A stretch of DNA of 8,691 nt from an uncultured Erysipelotrichaceae bacterium (GCA_944325295.1 CALUZL010000135.1:1-8691), one strand, 5' to 3'; shown: positions 1 to 6,919, counted from the first letter of the stretch. The notes: generated from the letters alone by a model not told the origin. Translations and numbers: made by a program.

Positions 1-149
1 AAGATCGTCACTTCTGTATTTGATGATTGTGTATTTTGAATCGTCGCATTGGCGTTTTTATCATTTAGACGCAATATCACCAAAACACAAACCAAGACTA
101 CGACAACTGCTGCTAAAAGTCCCAAAACTTTCAGTTTATTATTTTGCAT
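1..149 (-). CDS. N-terminal part of a single-pass membrane or exported protein (partial, unknown function)
   Basis: An open frame begins at an ATG (complement of 147-149) and stays open to the window edge, giving 49 codons and two bases. The N-terminus is MQNNKLK, followed by a hydrophobic stretch of about 20 residues (roughly 8-27, rich in Val and Leu), then RLNDKN and a polar Asn/Gln/Ser/Thr-rich segment. This is the layout of an N-terminal membrane anchor or uncleaved signal with an extracellular linker. The single Cys inside the hydrophobic stretch (residue 21) is preceded by LV, which is not a convincing lipobox. The ATG lies inside the last codons of thrS, an 11-base overlap that suggests cotranscription and translational coupling. 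A purine-rich AGAGGAAAGAG stretch upstream could serve as the ribosome site but is somewhat distant. The functional domain lies outside the window, so no function is assigned. Confidence 0.7.
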   Translation of the reverse strand, partial: MQNNKLKVLGLLAAVVVVLVCVLVILRLNDKNANATIQNTQSSNTEVTI

Positions 150-1881
150 AGGCTTTGGAATCTCTTTCCTCTTTGAGTTTTGCGACTGCTTCTAAAAGTG
201 GCAGCGTTTCGGTATCTTTTTTACCAAACTTTCTCAATGTCACAAGCGCATTGTCTCTTTCGTTATCGCCGATGACGATCGCATAAGGAACCTTTTGCAT
301 CTGAGCTTCACGGACGCGATAACCGAGCTTTTCATTACGACTATCGACACTGACTCGTAACCCTATTTCACTTAAGGCCTCTTTGACTTTATTTGCGTAT
401 TCTAAATGTTCCTCATGATGAACAGGAATGATGACGGCTTGTTTTGGAGCAAGCCAAAGCGGGAATGCACCGCCGAAGTGCTCGATGATGATACCGATAA
501 ACCTCTCGATCGAACCAAAGACGACACGATGCAACATGAGCGGTCTTTTCTTCGATCCATCCTGATCGATGTAAGTCAGATCAAACCGTTCAGGGAGATT
601 CATGTCGAGCTGGATGGTTGCGCATTGCCATACACGGTTTAAAGAGTCATGGATATGGAAATCGAGTTTCGGACCGTAAAAGGCGCCATCACCGGGATTG
701 ATCTTGCATTCCTTGCCGGCGGCATGACAAGCTTTCTTCAGAGCTTCTTCTGCTTTGTCCCATACGGCTATATCACCGATATAACCCTCAAGCGGTCTTG
801 TCGAAAGTTCAATATCATAACTGAGGTTGAAGACTTTGTAAAAATCGTCGATAAAGTTTATAAGTCTTACGACTTCTTCTTCGATCTGATCTTCTCTTAA
901 AAAGATGTGAGCATCGTCCTGAGTAAAAGAGCGAACCCTGAAAAGGCCGTTGAGAGCGCCGCTGGCTTCGTGTCTGTGAACTAAGCCCAGCTCGCCAAGG
1001 CGTAAAGGAAGATCACGATATGAATGTAACGAGTTCTTGTACACCAAGATTGCCCCCGGACAGTTCATTGGCTTTATCGCGAAATCGTGCTCATCGATCT
1101 TTGTGGTATACATATTTTTGCGATAGTGATCCCAATGGCCGGATGTTTCCCACAGTTCCCGCGACATGATGATCGGCGTCTTGATGAATTCATAACCGGA
1201 GCGCTCATGGACATCATACCAGAAGTTTTCAAGTTCATTGCGCAAGATCATACCGTTTGGCAAAAAGAAAGGTTCTCCCGGGGCATATTCACTGATCATG
1301 AAAAGTCCAAGCTCCTTGCCAAGGCGACGATGGTCACGTTTTTTGGCTTCTTCAAGCATGAAGAGGTGCTCTTTGAGATCCTCTTCGTTTTCGTAACAGA
1401 CTCCGTATACCCGTTGCAACATCTTGTTTTTAGCATCGTTTTTATAATAAGCTCCGGATACTTTAAGGAGCTTGAAATACTTTAACTCTTTAGTGCTTGC
1501 AACATGAGGTCCTCGACACAGATCAGTAAAATCACCCTGGCGATAGCAGCTTATGATCTCATCCTGAGGCATGTTTTCGATGAGATCGATCTTGTAGGGA
1601 TCATCGGCAAACATCTTTAAAGCCTCTTCTTTCGATATCTCCTCGCGCACGATACGCTTGTTATCCTTTGCGCATTTCTTCATCTCTTTTTCGATCTTTT
1701 CCAGATCTTCTTCTTTGATGACCTCATCACCCAGATCCATATCGTAATAGAACCCGTCATCGATAACCGGTCCGACCCAGAATTTAGCATCGGGGTAAAG
1801 GTGTGAGACAGCCTGGGCCAGCAGATGGGCGCAGCTGTGATTCAGTACGTGCAGTCTTTCATCCTCTCTGATATTCTTCAT
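139..1881 (-). CDS. thrS: Threonine--tRNA ligase lacking the N-terminal TGS domain
   Basis: Class II aminoacyl-tRNA synthetase that charges tRNA-Thr in the cytoplasm. The 580 residues start directly in the editing (second additional) domain. This domain shows the HxxxH motif at H15/H19 and the TDLCRGPH motif with C122 and H126. The catalytic domain follows, with zinc ligands C274 (MNCPG), H325 (DDAHIF) and H451 (LHR). Motif 2 lies around VHRHEASGALNG with R303, and motif 3 is HRVVFGSIERF with R460. An anticodon-binding domain starts near residue 480. The zinc ligands sit exactly 60 positions before their E. coli counterparts (C334, H385, H511) and the protein is 62 residues shorter, so the missing part is the TGS domain. 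No TGS code lies upstream, because a T-box leader occupies that space. The ATG has a strong AAGGAGG ribosome site (1886-1892). Expression is probably controlled by uncharged tRNA-Thr. Confidence 0.97.
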   Translation of the reverse strand: MKNIREDERLHVLNHSCAHLLAQAVSHLYPDAKFWVGPVIDDGFYYDMDLGDEVIKEEDLEKIEKEMKKCAKDNKRIVREEISKEEALKMFADDPYKIDLIENMPQDEIISCYRQGDFTDLCRGPHVASTKELKYFKLLKVSGAYYKNDAKNKMLQRVYGVCYENEEDLKEHLFMLEEAKKRDHRRLGKELGLFMISEYAPGEPFFLPNGMILRNELENFWYDVHERSGYEFIKTPIIMSRELWETSGHWDHYRKNMYTTKIDEHDFAIKPMNCPGAILVYKNSLHSYRDLPLRLGELGLVHRHEASGALNGLFRVRSFTQDDAHIFLREDQIEEEVVRLINFIDDFYKVFNLSYDIELSTRPLEGYIGDIAVWDKAEEALKKACHAAGKECKINPGDGAFYGPKLDFHIHDSLNRVWQCATIQLDMNLPERFDLTYIDQDGSKKRPLMLHRVVFGSIERFIGIIIEHFGGAFPLWLAPKQAVIIPVHHEEHLEYANKVKEALSEIGLRVSVDSRNEKLGYRVREAQMQKVPYAIVIGDNERDNALVTLRKFGKKDTETLPLLEAVAKLKEERDSKAYAK

Positions 1882-2095
1882 ATATCCTCCTTCTAAACAA
1901 AAGGTGATACCAAAGGTCGCTATAGCGAGGTACCACCTTAACTTATTACTCGATCCTTTAACGCAGGTCTACGAATCTCCCTTTCGGGGTCAACTCCTAA
2001 GTAGTAATCAGTCACTCTCTGAGATATTTGCAGCTTCCATATCTTCTCTTATTGCCGGACATGACAGATCGTGTCTTATTCATCGTTTTTTACAT
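1882..2095 (-). promoter_or_regulatory. T-box riboswitch leader of thrS, likely threonine specifier ACU
   Basis: The transcribed leader between the thrS promoter and thrS carries the near-canonical T-box sequence AAGGTGGTACCTCG (complement of 1926-1939), which differs from AGGGTGGNACCGCG at two positions. Further 5' in the RNA is a hairpin with arms AGATAT and ATATCT (2039-2044 and 2022-2027). Its 11-nt loop contains GCTG followed by CAA, fitting the GNUG apical loop of Stem I, and an AAGAGA element just 5' of the stem fits the AG bulge. Below it I can fold a weak lower helix, TAAG (2075-2078) with CTTA (1998-2001). An internal loop next to that helix holds ACT (2003-2005) followed by A. ACU is a threonine codon in the expected specifier position. 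A CCC-GAAA-GGG hairpin follows (about 1979-1989). In this family uncharged tRNA stabilises the antiterminator. The family call is firm; the exact specifier and lower Stem I are inferences. Confidence 0.9.
1895..1939 (-). terminator. T-box intrinsic terminator, alternative to the antiterminator
   Basis: AAGGTGGTACC (complement of 1929-1939) pairs along its full length, with one G-U pair, with GGTATCACCTT (complement of 1901-1911). The enclosed segment has a small inner hairpin TCGC-TATA-GCGA. The stem runs straight into a TTTTGTTT tract ending near 1895, just before the thrS ribosome site. The 5' arm is the T-box sequence itself, so terminator and antiterminator exclude each other, as usual for transcriptional T-boxes. 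Confidence 0.9.
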
Positions 2096-2100
2096 TGACT

Positions 2101-2128
2101 ATTATAGAGGTTTACACCCGCTTGTCAA
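2101..2128 (-). promoter_or_regulatory. Consensus sigma-A promoter of thrS
   Basis: The minus strand carries a perfect -35 hexamer TTGACA (complement of 2123-2128) and a perfect -10 hexamer TATAAT (complement of 2101-2106) separated by 16 bp. Transcription would start around 2094-2095, giving a leader of about 210 nt that contains all the T-box elements. The -35 box lies only 10 bases past the sufB stop codon. Confidence 0.9.
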
Positions 2129-2138
2129 ATCCTTTGCA

Positions 2139-3545
2139 TCAGCCGATCGATCCTTCCATATTCATCTTCAAAAGCTGATTGAGCTCGACCGCATATTCCA
2201 TCGGCAACTCTCTTGTGAAAGGTTCAATAAAGCCCAAAATGATCATCTGTGTCGCATCTTCTTTGGACAGGCCTCTTGACATCAGATAGAACAGTTGCTC
2301 TTCAGAGATCTTTGAAACCGTGGCTTCGTGTTCGATCGTTGAAGAATTATTGTTGGTGATGTTTGTCGGCATCGTATCACTTGTCGATATGTCATCAAGG
2401 ATCAAAGTGTCGCATTCGACTTTAGCTTTGGCATGCTCGGCATTTTTACCGATCGATACCAGTCCGCGATAATTAACATAACCGCCGTTTCGCGAAAGTG
2501 ATTTGGAAACGATATTGCTCGATGTATGCTTACCAAGATGGATCATTTTAGCTCCGGCATCTTGTTTTTGGGAATTTGTCGCTACGGCGATCGAGATGCA
2601 GATACCTTTGGCATAGTCTTCTGCCAAGATACAGGCCGGATATTTCATATTGATATGCGAGCCGATATTGCCATCGATCCACTCCATCACACCACTCTTT
2701 TTTACATAAGCACGTTTCGTTACCAGGTTGAGGATGTTGTTTGACCAATTTTGGACGGTCGAATAACGACATTTCGCTCCGGCGCCGACAAATATCTCAA
2801 CGACCGCCGCGTGCAGCGAATCCTTGGAATAGCGCGGTGCCGTACATCCTTCGATATAATGGAGATCCGCTTCGTCATCGACAATGATCAATGTGCGCTC
2901 AAACTGCCCCATCTGTTCGGAATTGATCCGAAAATATGACTGCAGCGGTTTATCTAAATGAACGCCTTTTGGCACATAGATAAAAGAACCACCGGACCAC
3001 ACCGCTGTATTCAATGCTGCAAATTTATTGTCAGCGTAGGATACGATCGAACCAAAATACTTGCGGAAGAGATCGGGATACAATTTTAATGCAGTGTCCG
3101 TGTCATAAAAGATAACCCCGGCATCTGTCGCCTCCTTGAGCATGTTGTGATAGACGACTTCTGACTCGTATTGAGTCGATACGCCGGCGAGAAACTTCTG
3201 TTCGGCTTCGGGGATCTTCAACTTGTTAAAGGTATCTTTGATGGTCTTGGGGACTTCATCCCAGGATTTACCGACATCACGACTGGCTTTGATATAGTAG
3301 GTGAAATCTTGAAAGTCGATCTCGCTTAGATCCGGGCCAAAGGAAGGCATCGGCATCTCTTCGAACTTATGAAAAGCCTTAAGCCGAAGTTCAAGCATCC
3401 ACTCCGGTTCGCCCTTTTGTTTCGATATCTCTCTTACGACCTCTTCATTTAGACCTTTATCTGTCTTAAATACGCTGACATCTTCATCTTTAAAGCCATA
3501 AGCGTAATCATCTTGACTTTTAAATATCTCTTTATTGTTTTCCAT
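2139..3545 (-). CDS. sufB: Fe-S cluster assembly scaffold protein SufB
   Basis: Core subunit of the cytoplasmic SufB-SufC-SufD scaffold on which Fe-S clusters are built. At 468 residues it has full family length. Diagnostic stretches include AVWSGGSFIYVPKGV (about 181-195), the helix-forming QNWSNNILNLV region (about 265-275), and NNNSSTIEHEATVSKISEEQLFYL (398-421). C378 in VECDTL and E407 in HEA match E. coli C405 and E434 with the same offset of 27, so the residues implicated in cluster assembly are present. The ATG overlaps the end of sufU by 14 bases and has only a modest AGAGAG ribosome site, consistent with translational coupling. It is the last suf gene. No stand-alone terminator follows before the thrS promoter. 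Confidence 0.97.
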   Translation of the reverse strand: MENNKEIFKSQDDYAYGFKDEDVSVFKTDKGLNEEVVREISKQKGEPEWMLELRLKAFHKFEEMPMPSFGPDLSEIDFQDFTYYIKASRDVGKSWDEVPKTIKDTFNKLKIPEAEQKFLAGVSTQYESEVVYHNMLKEATDAGVIFYDTDTALKLYPDLFRKYFGSIVSYADNKFAALNTAVWSGGSFIYVPKGVHLDKPLQSYFRINSEQMGQFERTLIIVDDEADLHYIEGCTAPRYSKDSLHAAVVEIFVGAGAKCRYSTVQNWSNNILNLVTKRAYVKKSGVMEWIDGNIGSHINMKYPACILAEDYAKGICISIAVATNSQKQDAGAKMIHLGKHTSSNIVSKSLSRNGGYVNYRGLVSIGKNAEHAKAKVECDTLILDDISTSDTMPTNITNNNSSTIEHEATVSKISEEQLFYLMSRGLSKEDATQMIILGFIEPFTRELPMEYAVELNQLLKMNMEGSIG

Positions 3546-3969
3546 CTTTGTATCTCTCTAGCAGTTCCTTGATGCCCTCTATTCCGATAAGACCGCATTT
3601 TATCCGATTGGCTTGCTTGCTGAGGGTGTCAAACGCATTAGCCTCCGCAAGTTTGTCCGCATCAAAATCTTCTTCAGCGATCATCTTTTCATATTCACCG
3701 ATGATCGCCAAAGCTTCATCCACCGTCTTCTCTGTCAAAAGTTCGGTCATGATCGATGTCGAAGCCGTTGAGATCGTACACCCGACACCGTCAAAGGCAA
3801 TGTCTTCGATCTTATCATCGACTATCTTCACATAGACGGTTATATCATCGATACAAGAGTCAGCTGCCATGTGATTCTTTAAATACGAGCCGTCATTAAC
3901 TTCCCTTTTGTTGCGAGGATTTTGATAATGATCTAGTATGATATCTCTTTTAAGCAACTCATCCATCAT
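3532..3969 (-). CDS. sufU: Zinc-dependent sulfur-transfer protein SufU
   Basis: SufU accepts sulfur from SufS and passes it to the SufBCD scaffold in Gram-positive bacteria. It replaces SufE and is related to IscU. The family opening is seen in DIILDHYQNPRNK. With the start chosen here (145 residues) the zinc or persulfide ligands are C39 and D41 in SCIDD, C64 in GVGCTIS and C125 in RIKCG. The usual CGD is CID here, but both ligands are kept. I chose the ATG at 3969 because it forms a 4-base ATGA overlap with the sufS stop and has GGAG seven bases upstream. A GTG at 3987 in the same frame would add six residues but lacks homology support. The 3' end overlaps sufB. Its place between sufS and sufB fits the functional order. 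Confidence 0.95.
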   Translation of the reverse strand: MMDELLKRDIILDHYQNPRNKREVNDGSYLKNHMAADSCIDDITVYVKIVDDKIEDIAFDGVGCTISTASTSIMTELLTEKTVDEALAIIGEYEKMIAEEDFDADKLAEANAFDTLSKQANRIKCGLIGIEGIKELLERYKDGKQ

Positions 3970-5204
3970 ATGCTGGCTCCAATACACTTTTCAAGGGTCA
4001 CCCCTTTTATGACTTCGATCGCTCTATCAACTTCTTCTTTAGTGTTGTATAGGTAAAGTGATGCACGGATCGTTTCTGAGGCACCGATGACATTTAAAAG
4101 GATCTTGGCGCAGTGGTTGCCCGATCGGACAGCGATGCCCTGGCTGTTGAGATAACAGGCGACATCCTGAGCGAAGATATCCTTGACGTTGAAGGTTACT
4201 ATCGAGGTCTCGCTTTTGGGATTATAAACGATCACGTTGTCAAGTTTCAGCATCTCTTCAAGGAAATACTTGTGAAGTTCGCGTCCTTCCTCTTCGACGT
4301 TTTCCATCCCGATATCCATAAGATACTTCAAAGCTTCACCAAAGCCGAGTACGCCTTCGACACATGGTGTTCCCGCTTCAAATTTAAAAGGCGGGTTCTT
4401 TAAAAGGATATTGCCACAGATATCAAAACGGGCATTGCTCCCCCCACCGAGCATGAACGGATCCATGACGTCCAAAAGTTCGTATTTGCCATAGAGGACG
4501 CCGACTCCGCTTGGACCTAACATCTTATGAGAACTGAAACACAAAAAGTCCACATCGAGATCTTGGACATCGACTTTGATATGCGGGACGGATTGAGCCC
4601 CATCACAAACAACCACCGCTCCCACTTCATGGGCAAGTCTTGTGACCTCTTTGATCGGAACGATATTGCCCAAAACGTTTGACACATGGGCCAAAGTTAC
4701 GACTTTGATCTTATTACCGAGATCGGAAAGTACTTTTTTATAAGCTTCTAAGTCAAAGATGCCCTCTTTGTCTAGGGGGATATACTCGATCCTGGCTCCG
4801 GTCACTTCGCTGACCTTAAACCAAGGCAGAATATTTGAAGCGTGTTCGGCTTCAGTCGATAAAATGATGTCGTCCGCTTTTAAAAACTTCTGCCCATAAC
4901 CGTAAGCGACAAGGTTGAGCGAAGAAGATGCACCACTAGTAAAGACGATCTCATTTTCGCTTTTGGCATTTAAAAACTTGGCACACAGTTTTCGAACCGT
5001 TTCATACTCACTTGACACCTGATAAGAAAGATCATAATCGCCGCGATGTATATTAGCGCTCTCTTTTGTGTAGTATTCAACGACCTTGTCGATGACGCAT
5101 TTGGGTTTAAACGAAGTTGCGGCACTGTCAAAATAGATTCTGCCCTTTTCAAACTCGCTTTGGATCATCGGAAAATCCGCTCTGATCTTTTCTTTGTTCA
5201 TCAT
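3966..5204 (-). CDS. sufS: Cysteine desulfurase SufS
   Basis: Pyridoxal-phosphate enzyme that converts cysteine to alanine and leaves a persulfide on its own catalytic cysteine for transfer to SufU. The 412 residues are a typical length for group II (SufS/CsdA) desulfurases. Visible motifs are YFDSAATSFKP near the N-terminus, EAEHASNILPW with cofactor-stacking H121, CDGAQSVPH with D201 and Q204, SSHKMLGPSGVG with Schiff-base lysine K227, FEAGTP (275-280), and RSGNHCAK with catalytic C365. The short loop before this cysteine, with RASLYLYNT after it, fits the SufS class rather than NifS/IscS. The ATG at 5204 makes an ATGA overlap with the sufD stop, and a second ATG follows at once. A GGGTGG stretch upstream is the likely ribosome site. 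Confidence 0.97.
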   Translation of the reverse strand: MMNKEKIRADFPMIQSEFEKGRIYFDSAATSFKPKCVIDKVVEYYTKESANIHRGDYDLSYQVSSEYETVRKLCAKFLNAKSENEIVFTSGASSSLNLVAYGYGQKFLKADDIILSTEAEHASNILPWFKVSEVTGARIEYIPLDKEGIFDLEAYKKVLSDLGNKIKVVTLAHVSNVLGNIVPIKEVTRLAHEVGAVVVCDGAQSVPHIKVDVQDLDVDFLCFSSHKMLGPSGVGVLYGKYELLDVMDPFMLGGGSNARFDICGNILLKNPPFKFEAGTPCVEGVLGFGEALKYLMDIGMENVEEEGRELHKYFLEEMLKLDNVIVYNPKSETSIVTFNVKDIFAQDVACYLNSQGIAVRSGNHCAKILLNVIGASETIRASLYLYNTKEEVDRAIEVIKGVTLEKCIGASI

Positions 5205-5932
5205 AAATCATCCACCCTTTCCATCAATCTTTTCAATATCGCTTCTTTGTCCTCTATACTTTCCAGAGCATCATCATTTGGAAGCAGATAAGAATTTATC
5301 AAAAGTTTTAGCGAAGCATCCTTTGACAATCCCCGACTGTTCATGTAATACAAAACATCTTCATCGATCGTCCCGCTGCTCAAGGCATGACTCGCTTCAA
5401 CATCGCTTTCTTCGATCAAAAGCACCGGATCGATCTTGACTCTTTGAGGCGACCCGTAGACTAAAGAGCGGCTCTTTTGATGGCTGCTACTTTGTTTGGC
5501 ACCTTTCAGTATCTTTCCGGTACACTCAAGTAAAAGATCGCCATCGTCTAAAATGACACAAGAGTTATCAATATTTACGATCGTATTTGATTTTTCGTTA
5601 ACACATTCAATGACTACATCTTTTTTTGATCTGACTAAATATTTGGTAGTCAGTGAAAGTTCACCTTTTTTGTTTTTGAACAAAGAGCGCTGATGTAGCA
5701 AGGAAGGTGTCAGGTCATAAAATAAGATCTGCAATCTGCCACCAGAGATCTCGCCTTGTTCGTGAAAATTGATCGCCTTTTCGGTATCGACGATGTAGAC
5801 GATCTTCACATCGGCATCTTTTATCCGATATTTGATGTTGAGATCGCTGTCAATTCTGATCGTGATCGTCTGATCTTTTTTAAGCAAAAGCTCTCGATCA
5901 TTTATATCGACGCTTTTAAATGACTCAGTCAT
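5201..5932 (-). CDS. sufD: Shortened SufD-family Fe-S scaffold protein
   Basis: SufD is the SufB-like partner subunit of the SufBCD scaffold. This protein has about 243 residues, against 423 in E. coli and slightly more in Bacillus. The N-terminal half has beta-rich character, as expected for the beta-helix core. The C-terminal signature is clear: HQKSRSLVYGSPQ, KIDPVLLIEESDVEASHAL, then YYMNSRGLSKDASLKLLIN. H182 in ASHAL aligns with the functional H360 of E. coli SufD, although the following Gly is Ala. The helical N-terminal domain of ordinary SufD is missing. I place the start at the ATG at 5932, which has a perfect AAAGGAGG ribosome site and an 8-base overlap with sufC. An ATG at 5965 in frame adds 11 residues but lies deep in sufC without this site. 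No frameshift is apparent, since sufC fills the space upstream. Confidence 0.88.
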   Translation of the reverse strand: MTESFKSVDINDRELLLKKDQTITIRIDSDLNIKYRIKDADVKIVYIVDTEKAINFHEQGEISGGRLQILFYDLTPSLLHQRSLFKNKKGELSLTTKYLVRSKKDVVIECVNEKSNTIVNIDNSCVILDDGDLLLECTGKILKGAKQSSSHQKSRSLVYGSPQRVKIDPVLLIEESDVEASHALSSGTIDEDVLYYMNSRGLSKDASLKLLINSYLLPNDDALESIEDKEAILKRLMERVDDL

Positions 5933-6752
5933 TGGCCCTCCTTTGATTGAGAGCACATGTCCCAAGACTGTACACTAAAGGTTTAAGCGGTGTAACCGGA
6001 TGGATCTTAAGCTCTTCATAGAGCCAATCATAGCCATCGTTATCGATCTTTTCGACAAGTTCGTTATCACCTTCGACGACGATCTTGCCATCGACGATCA
6101 CATGGGCATGTGTCGGTTTGATTATGCCAAAGAAGCGATCATAATGTGAGACGATCATCAAGCCGAGGTCACCTTTGCTTCGAATATCGTTTATCGCATC
6201 AGCAACAAGCTTTATCGCATCGACATCAAGACCGGAATCGATCTCATCGAGCAGGGCGATCTTGGGCTTTAAGATCATCATCTGCAAGATCTCGTTGCGC
6301 TTTTTTTCACCGCCGGAGAAACCGTCATTCACAAAGCGATGAGCCAGATCCTCTTTCATCTTAAGCTTTTTTATATTGCCTTCCATCAATTTATAGAACT
6401 CGAAAAGTGATATCGGTTTATCACGTCGGGAATTGAGTGCCGCCTTTAAAAAATCCGAATTTGTAACACCACTGATCTCTTGGGGATTCTGCATCCCCAA
6501 AAACAGGCCCTTCTTAGACCTTTCATCGACGCTCATCGCCAAGACATCTTCACCGTCAAGAGTAATGGTGCCCTTTGTGACTTTATAGCGGGGATGACCC
6601 ATTATCGTCTGAAGCAGTGTTGATTTGCCATTGCCGTTTGGACCCATGAGCGCATGGACTTGACCGGAACCTATCTCAAGCGATACACCTTTCAATATTT
6701 CCTTATCATCGACATTTACATGCAGATCTTCTATTTTCAAAGTACCAGCCAC
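5925..6752 (-). CDS. sufC: Fe-S assembly ATPase SufC (ABC-type)
   Basis: Cytoplasmic ABC-type ATPase that binds SufB and SufD and powers conformational change of the scaffold. It is not a transporter subunit, and no membrane partner is nearby. The 275 residues show Walker A GPNGNGKST (37-45), Q-loop Q88 in MQNPQEISGV, the family-specific signature FSGGEKKRNEI (145-155), Walker B ALLDEIDSGLD (166-176) with catalytic E170, and H203 in VSHYDR. The C-terminus continues about 25 residues beyond GYDWLYEELKI and ends in a polar tail, slightly longer than usual. The start is GTG at 6752, supported by AAAGGAGG located seven bases upstream and by homology starting at once (LKIEDLHV). It is the first gene of the operon. 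Confidence 0.97.
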   Translation of the reverse strand: MAGTLKIEDLHVNVDDKEILKGVSLEIGSGQVHALMGPNGNGKSTLLQTIMGHPRYKVTKGTITLDGEDVLAMSVDERSKKGLFLGMQNPQEISGVTNSDFLKAALNSRRDKPISLFEFYKLMEGNIKKLKMKEDLAHRFVNDGFSGGEKKRNEILQMMILKPKIALLDEIDSGLDVDAIKLVADAINDIRSKGDLGLMIVSHYDRFFGIIKPTHAHVIVDGKIVVEGDNELVEKIDNDGYDWLYEELKIHPVTPLKPLVYSLGTCALNQRRAND

Positions 6753-6780
6753 AATACTTCCTCCTTTTTTTGACCACTAG

Positions 6781-6789
6781 ATTATAGCA
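6781..6789 (-). promoter_or_regulatory. Extended -10 promoter of the suf operon
   Basis: The minus strand reads TGCTATAAT (complement of 6781-6789), a perfect -10 hexamer with the TG extension that can compensate for a poor -35 box. At the -35 position only a weak match such as TTAATG (complement of 6805-6810) is seen. The start would be near 6774, leaving a 5' leader of about 22 nt with the strong sufC ribosome site. An 8-base palindrome TTGATCAA (6796-6803) lies just upstream of the -10 box. Confidence 0.75.
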
Positions 6790-6861
6790 CAACCTTTGAT
6801 CAACCATTAAAATTACTCACTTTGAATTAAAACTGACGAAAAGGTGAATTATAAAACATGG

Positions 6862-6891
6862 TTTAAATATCGGCAAACTCTGTTATATAAT
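6862..6891 (+). promoter_or_regulatory. Promoter of the foldase gene pair
   Basis: A perfect TATAAT lies at 6886-6891 in an A/T-rich stretch. The best -35 candidate is a weak TTTAAA at 6862-6867 with an 18-bp spacer. Alternatively TG at 6881-6882 could extend an overlapping TATATA hexamer. Transcription would start near 6898, giving a short leader with an AAGGAGG ribosome site at 6909-6915. Confidence 0.65.
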
Positions 6892-6919
6892 ATAGAGGCG
6901 TTTATTTTAAGGAGGAAAT

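Noticed and set aside
1087..1485. A 132-codon open frame on the plus strand inside thrS
   Set aside because: It is antisense to strongly conserved thrS code, has no ribosome site or recognisable domain, and fits chance openness of the opposite strand.
2107..2141. A dedicated terminator after sufB
   Set aside because: GATCGATC near the stop is a palindrome, but no stable stem with a following T-run is present before the thrS promoter.
1904..2279. Plus-strand open frames across the thrS leader and the end of sufB
   Set aside because: They run antisense to the T-box elements and to conserved SufB residues and show no protein family features.
3970..3987. GTG start for sufU giving six extra residues
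   Set aside because: The ATG at 3969 has a GGAG site at good spacing and a classic ATGA overlap, and the family homology begins after it.
5933..5965. Upstream ATG start for sufD giving 11 extra residues and a 41-base overlap with sufC
   Set aside because: The ATG at 5932 is directly preceded by AAAGGAGG; the extra residues have no SufD similarity.
5925..6752. SufC as the ATPase of an ABC transporter
   Set aside because: The FSGGEKKRNEI signature and the sufDSUB neighbours identify SufC, and no permease gene is present.
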